Below are positions 4,224-9,893 of a stretch of DNA of 9,893 nt, piece by piece (position 1 is the stretch's first letter; each line of letters opens with the position of its first letter). Position numbers and translations under genes: made by a program. The stretch comes from DATGFB01 sp032160545. Its GTDB lineage: Bacteria > Actinomycetota > Actinomycetes > Mycobacteriales > Jatrophihabitantaceae. The notes beneath the pieces are model-generated. The model had not been told where the DNA came from, did no database searches, and saw only the letters and a list, made by a program, of their open reading frames with translations. The stretch is from the NCBI GenBank assembly GCA_032160545.1, contig JAVHVN010000182.1, positions 1 through 9,893 on the forward strand, read 5' to 3'.

Positions 4224-6680
4224 TCAGTGGTGGTTACCGCTGACGATCGGGCCGGTCTCTCCCGGCAACGGCCCGGCGCCGCTGTTACCGGTTGCCGTCA
4301 CCGTGCCGCTCACGGTGTTACCGACGATCACCAGCCCGCCGGTGTTGTTCGAGGCGAGGATGGATCCGGCCACGGTGTTCGGCGCGCAGTTGTTGGCCGG
4401 GTCGCCGATCAGCACGAATCCGGTCGCCTTGCTCACCGTGATGGTGCCGGTGTGGCTACCGCAGATGCGCAAGCCCCCCGGTGCGTTGGCCGAGATCGAG
4501 CCGTTCACGGTGCTGTTCTCGACGTCGAGGACGGCACCGTTGGCGACCGAGATGCCGCCGGTGATCGTCGCGTTCAGCACGCAGGTCGTCCCGCTCGTCA
4601 CGATGAGCGACGAGTGCACACCGGTGATCGTCTGGTCGCATGCCACCGTGACCGTCATCGCGGCCGACGTGCTGGCCAGGTAGTTGGCGTCACCGTTGTA
4701 CGTGGCGACCACCGAGTGTGCACCACCGCCGAACGTCGTGACGATGCTCGCGTGGTTGCCCGTCAGGGGCACCGTTGCGAACGGCGTCGCCGAGCCGTCG
4801 ATGTAGAACGAGACCGTTCCCGTCGGCGGCTGTGGCCCCGGCGCGCCGGTCGGGGTGACCGTCGCCGTGCACGTCACTGCCTGGTTCACGTGCGGTGCCG
4901 GCGGCACGCACACCACGCTCGTGCTCGTCGGCGCCTTGTTGACGACCTGGGTGAACGAGTTGCTGCTCGTCAGGAACGAGCCGTCACCCGAGTAGCCGGC
5001 GCCGATCGCATGGCTGCCGACGCTCAGCGTAGAGATCGTCAGTGTGGCCGTCCCGCCCACGACCGGCGCGGAGCCCAGCGGCGTCGCGCCGTCGGTGAAC
5101 GCGACCGTCCCGGTCGGCGTACCGGTGGCGGGCGCCTGCGGCGAGACGTTCGCGGTCAGCGTGACGGTCTGCCCGTACACGGACGGATTCGGCGAGCCGC
5201 TCACCGTCGTCGAGGTGGCACCCTTCGACACGGTCGACGCCGCACAGCCGCCCGATGCGGTTATGTGCTGCAGCTCGTACTCGTCCCAGTAGTCCAGAGC
5301 GGTGCAGTTGTTGATGCTCGCCGGCGTGCTCGTCCTGGCCTGGAAGGTGATGGTCGCCGTGTCGTGCACCGCGATCGTGCCCAGGTTCCACGTCAGCGGC
5401 GACGTGCTCGTCGGCGCGGGTGTGCTCGAGCCGGACACGTAACTGATCCCGCTCGGCAGCGGGTCGCTGATCTTCGTCAGCGACGACGCGTTGGTTCCGC
5501 TCGGGTTGTTGACGGTGATGGTGTACGTGAACGTCTGGCCCGAAACCAGCGTCGAGGGGCCGGTCTTGGTTGCCGTCAGCGTCGGCGGCACGTCCGAGGT
5601 CAGCGCGGCATTCATGTCGAGCGAGCAGGTGTGGATCGCATTGCTCCACTCACGCTGGACGATGTACGGGTCGCTGTTCAGGTAGAGGTTCGCGCCGATG
5701 CTGTTGGTCGGTCCGGTGTCGTAGGCGCAGAGATCGCCGATCTCACCGCTGAGGTTCGTGTGGTACCAGCCGTCGAGCTGCGGGTCGGTCTGCGCCTCGA
5801 AGTATTCGTGCGACGCGGTGCTGATCTCGGAGTCTGCAGCGGCATCGCCGTTCGGGGCACTGCCGATGGCGCAGCTACCGGTGCCGTACGCCTCGGACGC
5901 ATCGTCACCCATGAAGGCGTAGATGGTCGAGGTGTTGAAGTACGAGTGGTAGGCGCAGTAGTTCCAACCGTTCAACGGGTTGGGGATCGTCGGGTTCGAC
6001 GGGTAGTTGCAGTTGTTGGCGCCGAAGCACTCGTCGATGCCGAACGCCGTGTAGATCATGTAGATGTGGTCGGTGTCCTGCGCCCACGAGTTCGTTGTGG
6101 CGGCACGGGTCGTCGCGGCCCGGATGTCCCCATCGGTCAACGGATCGGCCGCAGTGCCGGCGTGCGGGTAGGCCGTGGTGTCGACGTACGAGCCGGCCAG
6201 CCGGTTCATCGGCGAGAGGTTGGGCGTCCCGTTGGCGCCGGGGTACTGCCGCATCAGCTGCATCAGGTCGCTGTTGCCGACGTCCTGGAAGAAGCGGTTC
6301 AGCAGGTTCTCGTAGTTCGTGTCGGTCGTGGCCGAGCCGGGGCTCTCGAAATGAGTGCCGGCCGGCAGCCAGAAGACGTTGTAGACCTGCGCGGCCTTCA
6401 TGATGTTGCCGCCGTGGTTGGTCATGTCATTGCCCGGAATAGGCGCCGGGTTCTGCGCACCGAAGCTGCTTGCGGCCGCGCGTGCCGACACGCCCTTCAC
6501 CTTGGGACAGACGATGTGCGGCACGGCCGAGCCGTTGACCGACACCGGTTGCTGACAGCCTGATGCGGGTGCTGCGGCTTGGGCAGACGCGGGCAACACT
6601 ACGACTGCCGCGCTCATCGCAAGCACCGCACCGGTCAGCACCGTTGTGAGCCGGCGACCGGTCATTCCGAGCAGTTTCAT
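4224..6680 (-). CDS. secreted multidomain protein: HExxE-type domain, DUF11, Ig-like repeats, beta-helix tail
   Basis: An 818-residue exported protein. A signal peptide (1 to about 33-35; basic GRR, then a hydrophobic core, then ASAQA) leads into a domain of about 325 residues. That domain contains VYNVFWLPAGTHFES and SHEYFEAQTDP (H291, E295, D299), then GEIGDLCAY (E313, D316). This HExxE...D...E pattern recalls bacterial EXORDIUM/phosphate-induced-protein-like or zincin-like domains; metal binding is inferred. Residues 365-460 are a DUF11-type repeat (TYTITVNNPSG, ISDPLPSGISY, WNLGTI). Residues 484-580 and 581-680 are two bacterial Ig-like domains (PTGTVAFTDG / YSGDGSFL and PTGTVSFYIDG / YNGDANYL). 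Residues 681-818 form a beta-helix-like stack with TVNGSIS, VLIGDPANNC and SGTVTATGNSG turns. There is no LPxTG or C-terminal membrane anchor. The start is fixed by GGAGGG (6685-6690). The role may be surface or matrix binding, with or without hydrolysis. Confidence 0.85.
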   Translation of the reverse strand: MKLLGMTGRRLTTVLTGAVLAMSAAVVVLPASAQAAAPASGCQQPVSVNGSAVPHIVCPKVKGVSARAAASSFGAQNPAPIPGNDMTNHGGNIMKAAQVYNVFWLPAGTHFESPGSATTDTNYENLLNRFFQDVGNSDLMQLMRQYPGANGTPNLSPMNRLAGSYVDTTAYPHAGTAADPLTDGDIRAATTRAATTNSWAQDTDHIYMIYTAFGIDECFGANNCNYPSNPTIPNPLNGWNYCAYHSYFNTSTIYAFMGDDASEAYGTGSCAIGSAPNGDAAADSEISTASHEYFEAQTDPQLDGWYHTNLSGEIGDLCAYDTGPTNSIGANLYLNSDPYIVQREWSNAIHTCSLDMNAALTSDVPPTLTATKTGPSTLVSGQTFTYTITVNNPSGTNASSLTKISDPLPSGISYVSGSSTPAPTSTSPLTWNLGTIAVHDTATITFQARTSTPASINNCTALDYWDEYELQHITASGGCAASTVSKGATSTTVSGSPNPSVYGQTVTLTANVSPQAPATGTPTGTVAFTDGATPLGSAPVVGGTATLTISTLSVGSHAIGAGYSGDGSFLTSSNSFTQVVNKAPTSTSVVCVPPAPHVNQAVTCTATVTPTGAPGPQPPTGTVSFYIDGSATPFATVPLTGNHASIVTTFGGGAHSVVATYNGDANYLASTSAAMTVTVACDQTITGVHSSLIVTSGTTCVLNATITGGISVANGAVLDVENSTVNGSISANAPGGLRICGSHTGTITVSKATGFVLIGDPANNCAPNTVAGSILASNNTGGLVIVGNTVSGTVTATGNSGAGPLPGETGPIVSGNHH

Positions 6681-6696
6681 GAGACCCTCCCGATAG

Positions 6697-6733
6697 AGCC
6701 GACGCGGGTTACGGCGAACCCGGTCCGGCGGCT
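6697..6733 (-). other. nested inverted repeat in the leader of the 818-residue secreted protein gene
   Basis: An inner 6-bp stem pairs 6705-6710 (CGGGTT) with 6717-6722 (AACCCG) around a 6-base loop. An outer 5-bp stem pairs 6697-6701 (AGCCG) with 6729-6733 (CGGCT). It begins just upstream of the Shine-Dalgarno (6685-6690) of the minus-strand gene. It could be a leader RNA hairpin or an operator, or chance in GC-rich DNA. Confidence 0.35.
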
Positions 6734-6796
6734 CTTCCCAGATAAAAGACCGCCACTTAGTACTGCTGATACGTCCACCGGTCAAGGGGCCCCGAC

Positions 6797-7315
6797 ATGC
6801 GAGGACGCAAGGTCAACCGGTCGAGTACACGCGTTGCGAGTGCCGTCGCCGCATTGTTGTTGTCAATAGCAGTCCAAGGCTGCGGGAACACCTCCGCCGG
6901 TGAGCGCCCGCGCTCGTCGCCGACGCCGGCGTCGACCGTTGCGTCGCGCTCTGCGACGGCCACCGCCGCGACCGCATCGTCGAGCGTGATCGCTGCAAGC
7001 ATTCGGCTCACCGACGGCGACAACGGCAGATCGGTCGCCGTCCACGTCGGCGCTCGCGTGGTCGTGACGTTGTCGAGTTCGTACTGGATGTTCGACCAGC
7101 CGTCATCCCGGGTTCTCGCGCTGGTCGAGCGGCGTACGCCCGCGTCGCCGGCGAGCTGCGCACCGGGCAGCGGCTGCGGCGGCGCCGAGGCGTCGTTCGT
7201 TGTCCGCGCGCCGGGCGATGCGACCATTGCCGCACATCGCACGGTCTGCGGTGAGGCACTGCGTTGCGGCGCCGATCAGACGACCTTCACGGCGCGCGTC
7301 ACGGCGGCACCCTGA
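6797..7315 (+). CDS. small lipoprotein with Ig/chagasin-like domain
   Basis: A 172-residue exported protein. Residues 1-28 form a lipoprotein signal (RGRK, then a hydrophobic core, ending SIAVQGC with lipidated C29; Gln at -2 is slightly unusual). A low-complexity Ser/Thr/Ala/Pro linker (31-63) would lift the domain off the membrane. The domain (about 64-172) reads as short beta strands: VHVGARVVVTLSSSYWMF (82-99), RVLALV, ASFVVRAPGDATIAAHRTVC (132-151) and TFTARVTA. This is the pattern of immunoglobulin-like or chagasin-type (inhibitor I42) domains as I remember them; protease inhibition is not shown. Two CX5C pairs (C121/C127, C151/C157) may form disulfides. The start ATG at 6797 has AAGGGG seven bases upstream (6784-6789). 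The gene diverges from the 818-residue secreted protein with 116 bp between the starts. Confidence 0.75.
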   Translation: MRGRKVNRSSTRVASAVAALLLSIAVQGCGNTSAGERPRSSPTPASTVASRSATATAATASSSVIAASIRLTDGDNGRSVAVHVGARVVVTLSSSYWMFDQPSSRVLALVERRTPASPASCAPGSGCGGAEASFVVRAPGDATIAAHRTVCGEALRCGADQTTFTARVTAAP

Positions 7316-7391
7316 CTGCATCTACCGGGATCAGGCCGGCGTCAGCGCGCGATCATGCCGTCGCGCTCCGACGTTCGCGACCTCTGAGCCC

Positions 7392-7440
7392 GGACGCAGA
7401 CCGGCTCCGGCGCCGGTGGCGCCGGAGCCGGTGTGCGTCC
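7392..7440. terminator. long bidirectional hairpin between lipoprotein and phosphoesterase genes
   Basis: Arms 7392-7414 and 7418-7440 pair over 22 of 23 positions (7 bp, one G-G mismatch, then 15 bp) around a GGT loop. It ends three bases before the stop codon of the minus-strand phosphoesterase gene and lies 76 bases past the lipoprotein stop. The rest of the gap (7316-7391) shows nothing I can assign. Position between convergent genes suggests a shared terminator. Confidence 0.75.
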
Positions 7441-7443
7441 CCC

Positions 7444-9804
7444 TCAGGCTGTCGCAGCGAGCTGCGAAGCCTGCCGTAGCAATGCCGTGCCGACGGCCTG
7501 CAGCGCGGCGATCCGGGCCTGGTCGTGCGCGGAACTGTGCCCGCTCGGCCCGGCCAGCGCCGACTTCATCTGGTTTGCCACCGCGTCACGCGCCTCCGCG
7601 AGCACGCGCAGCGTGCGCTCGACGGAGATGTAATGCGAGTCGTCCGTCGCGGATCCGCTCGCCAGCGCCTTAGACTCCGCGACCAGGGTGTCGGTCGCGA
7701 ACTCGCCCACGCTCGAGTTCAACTGACGGTAGGTCGCCGCGAGCGCGTCCGCCTGCGTCTTCGGCCCCGTCAGCGCCTGGCTCACCACCGCACCGTCGCT
7801 CGGGTAGTCGTCGACCAGACCCGCCAGGCGCATGAGCGTCGGACGCAGGTCGACCTCGTCGACGAACGTCCCTACCTTGCTCGCCTGCGGGACGGTGTTC
7901 GTGGAGTTCGGATCGGACGCCTCGTTGCCCTGCGCGGGCTGCGGGCCGTCGACCCCGTTGTGAGCAACACCGGGCCCGACCAACCCCGCCCAGGTGACGT
8001 CGATGTTCGGCGAGTAGTAGCCGTGGTTCCACGCGAACGAGCTGTTGATCGACACGTTCGGACCGCTCGTGGAGAAGTAGTAGTCCGGCTTGGGGAACAG
8101 CGAGTACGTCGGCGTCCGCAAGGGATCACTCGTCTGCATATGCAGGATGCGTTGTTCGGTCGCACCCGCTTGGTAGTTGACGATCTTCTCGCCCTGCGCG
8201 CCGCTGTAAGGGTTGTCGCCCGTCATTGCGGCCGTGTCCCGTTCGAGCTGTCGCACCGTCGGGTCACTCGCCCCGGGTCGGCCGTGAACGTAGATGGACG
8301 CGCCCTGGGGCTCGATGTCGAACGCGGTGCTGCTGCTGGCCGACCTGGACAGCAGTCCCTTGACATTGGCCTGCAGCTCACCGATCTGACCAGCGGCGTA
8401 ATTGCACGGCGTGACGACGCCGTCGCAACCGGCCGGCGTGGGCTGCGACGCCCGGCCGACATTCGCGCCGGCGAACTGGTCGTTCTCCTCGGCGCTGATC
8501 ACGAACAGCGTGTTCGCCGGCGTGATGCCGTCCTTCTGCAACCGGTCGAAGAACTTGGCGAACGCGGCGTCGTAGGTCTGGGCGTTGCTGACGTAACAGC
8601 GATCACCCGGGCCCAGCGGCTTGCCCGAACCGGTCGCCGTGGCGGTCGTGCAGTTGCTCGTCCCCGGCTTGCGCTCGTGGATGTCGGAGATGTAGCCGTA
8701 CGTCACCGGGATGCCGCTCTCCTGCATATCCGCGACGTAGGCGAGCGATTGCGTGGGGGTGGGGTTGAATCCGGGGAAGCCGGCGGTGTGGCTGAACGAG
8801 TTGGTGATCGCGGTGCCGTCGAGGTCGGTGAGCGCGCCGTTGGCGTCGGTGACCGGGTACCCCGCGTGCGTCAGATTGGCCGTCCCGGCCCCGAGGACGG
8901 GCGCGACGTACCGCGCGCCGAACAAGCCCTGGTAGCCGGTGTAGCCACCGGGCTCGGTGGGCAGCAGGTCGGGACGCGCCGTCGGCGACGGTGTCGACTG
9001 CCCGTACTTGACGGCCTGGGCATTCGCGCAGGTCGCGTCGTCCTTGGCGCAGTGCACCGCCACGCCGACGTAGTCGGCGGTCTCCGGATCCTTGAAGGCG
9101 CTGGGATCCGCGGCGAGCTGCGCGGCCTCCGGCGAGTTGGGCCCGAACACGGTGGAGATGTCCTGCTTGGTGTTCTCGAGGACCATGTTGGCCGTCGAGA
9201 AGTTGCCGACCGAGCAGCCCGCGCGGGTGAACGGCACCCACGGCGCCGGGGTCTGCTGACCGGTGTTCGGCTTGGTCGCGGGCGTCGACGCCGAGTAGGC
9301 CATCGTGGGCAGTGTGTCGTGGCCCGCCGCCGGATTCGCGGCGGTGTCGACGACCGGGCTCGTCCAGTACGCGAAGGACGTCGCCGGGTCGGTCGTGCCG
9401 TCGGGGTTGTAGGTCTTGTACGAATTGGTCACGGGCTGCCCGTGACGGTCGCCGTAGAGGCCGGTGTAGATGGCCAGGCTGTCGTTCGCGGTGTGCGCGA
9501 TCAGCGGCGTGTGCACGTTGGACAGCACCGTGCCATTGCCCTCGAGGAAGTTCAGCAGGTGCGGCATTTGCTCGAGGTCGGACGGGACGTTGGGGTTGTC
9601 GCGCGCGAAGTGGACGTTGTCGAACACGAGGCTGATGACATGCTGCACGCCGTTGCCTAGCTGGCAGGTCGTCGTCGCCGTCTTCGGAGTCGCCTGGACC
9701 GGCGACGCATCGGCCACAGCCGCCGCCGCGCTGGCACAGAGCAGTCCCGCCGTCGCGGCGCCCACTACTCGCCGCGCCAGCTGGGTTCGTCGCGCAATTC
9801 GCAT
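7444..9804 (-). CDS. secreted alkaline-phosphatase-superfamily phosphoesterase
   Basis: A 786-residue exported enzyme likely to hydrolyse phosphate esters outside the cell; the substrate is unknown. The signal peptide (about 1-33; RRTQLARR, hydrophobic core, ADA) precedes a domain beginning HVISLVFDNVHF (D62, likely first metal ligand). Next comes NVHTPLIAHTANDSL (97-110), the region expected to hold the nucleophilic Thr/Ser, then TGLYGDRHG (114-122). Further motifs are ISDIHE (D374, H376), ISAEENDQF (436-444), AWNHGYY (H594) and FVDEVDLRPTLMRLAG (647-662), all at places where this superfamily carries metal ligands or core helices. The C-terminal 100 residues are helical and may pack on the core. 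Relatives as I recall them read TADEGDHF where this has SAEENDQF, so a metal His may be Gln here. Start 9804 is chosen over 9819: AAGGGG lies six bases before it, and 9819 has no such site. Confidence 0.8.
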   Translation of the reverse strand: MRIARRTQLARRVVGAATAGLLCASAAAAVADASPVQATPKTATTTCQLGNGVQHVISLVFDNVHFARDNPNVPSDLEQMPHLLNFLEGNGTVLSNVHTPLIAHTANDSLAIYTGLYGDRHGQPVTNSYKTYNPDGTTDPATSFAYWTSPVVDTAANPAAGHDTLPTMAYSASTPATKPNTGQQTPAPWVPFTRAGCSVGNFSTANMVLENTKQDISTVFGPNSPEAAQLAADPSAFKDPETADYVGVAVHCAKDDATCANAQAVKYGQSTPSPTARPDLLPTEPGGYTGYQGLFGARYVAPVLGAGTANLTHAGYPVTDANGALTDLDGTAITNSFSHTAGFPGFNPTPTQSLAYVADMQESGIPVTYGYISDIHERKPGTSNCTTATATGSGKPLGPGDRCYVSNAQTYDAAFAKFFDRLQKDGITPANTLFVISAEENDQFAGANVGRASQPTPAGCDGVVTPCNYAAGQIGELQANVKGLLSRSASSSTAFDIEPQGASIYVHGRPGASDPTVRQLERDTAAMTGDNPYSGAQGEKIVNYQAGATEQRILHMQTSDPLRTPTYSLFPKPDYYFSTSGPNVSINSSFAWNHGYYSPNIDVTWAGLVGPGVAHNGVDGPQPAQGNEASDPNSTNTVPQASKVGTFVDEVDLRPTLMRLAGLVDDYPSDGAVVSQALTGPKTQADALAATYRQLNSSVGEFATDTLVAESKALASGSATDDSHYISVERTLRVLAEARDAVANQMKSALAGPSGHSSAHDQARIAALQAVGTALLRQASQLAATA

Positions 9805-9849
9805 GTCCCGCCCCTTCATCGCGAATGCATACAGATGTGTCGAACCCGG

Positions 9850-9880
9850 ACGCTAGACCCAGTGGCGGGGGTCCTGGCAA
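9850..9880 (-). promoter_or_regulatory. weak candidate promoter of the phosphoesterase gene
   Basis: On the minus strand TTGCCA (9880-9875) is followed after 19 bases by TAGCGT (9855-9850). The hexamers resemble sigma-70-type -35 and -10 elements, but the spacing is longer than the usual 16-18. Transcription would begin near 9843 and give a leader of about 40 bases before the start at 9804. Confidence 0.3.
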
Positions 9881-9893
9881 CCCTTTGGTGAGC

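Noticed and set aside
4227..6563. Long plus-strand open frame (778 codons) opposite the 818-residue secreted protein
   Set aside because: Arg/Gly/Asp-rich translation with no domain, against a minus-strand gene with signal peptide, Shine-Dalgarno and clear domains. Shadow frame.
6711..6730. Single GTTCGCC resembling a PHO-box unit upstream of the 818-residue protein gene
   Set aside because: No second unit at 11-bp spacing on either side, and the bases are already explained by the inverted repeat.
6757..7242. Minus-strand frame opposite the lipoprotein
   Set aside because: No signal peptide or domain; the plus strand has a lipobox, a Shine-Dalgarno-like site and a coherent beta-strand domain.
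7525..9660. Long plus-strand open frame (711 codons) opposite the phosphoesterase
   Set aside because: Val/Arg/Gly-rich low-information translation without motifs; mirrors codon-position GC bias of the real minus-strand gene.

Overview
The window looks like ordinary chromosomal DNA from a high-GC actinomycete. Pointers are the strong GC bias of codon third positions, GTG starts without a Shine-Dalgarno sequence, the actinobacterial families DUF6458 and DUF6328, a long-form MurB, and secreted proteins rich in Ala, Thr, Ser and Gly. I cannot name the genus. There is no tRNA, rRNA, CRISPR array, insertion sequence, prophage or plasmid signal. No gap without a gene exceeds about 130 bases.

Left part (1-4206): a possible gene end (1-36) meets a hairpin and then a small DUF6458 membrane protein on the minus strand. 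Next is murB (minus; UDP-N-acetylenolpyruvoylglucosamine reductase, cell-wall precursor synthesis). It is divergent from an uncharacterised SAM-dependent methyltransferase, with only 26 bp between the start codons and two overlapping -10-like hexamers inside it. The methyltransferase ends exactly where a convergent four-helix DUF6328 membrane protein ends, so the two stop codons form TGATCA. Divergent from DUF6328 is a beta-hydroxyacid dehydrogenase family oxidoreductase, followed by an 85-residue helical protein and a perfect 13-bp terminator hairpin.

Right part (4224-9893): three exported proteins. The first is a modular 818-residue secreted protein (minus) with a metalloenzyme-like HExxE...D domain resembling EXORDIUM/phosphate-induced proteins, then a DUF11 domain, two Ig-like domains and a C-terminal beta-helix-like repeat. 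Divergent from it is a small lipoprotein (plus) with an Ig/chagasin-like fold. A long bidirectional hairpin separates that from a 786-residue secreted alkaline-phosphatase-superfamily phosphoesterase (minus).

The genes mostly form single transcription units in alternating directions. The left side is housekeeping (wall synthesis, redox, membrane proteins) and the right side is an exported set. I see no convincing evidence of a new multi-gene system. The most checkable oddities are the symmetric leaderless divergent promoter, the in-frame 9-bp repeat in murB, the altered metal-site motif in the phosphoesterase and the domain chain of the 818-residue protein.
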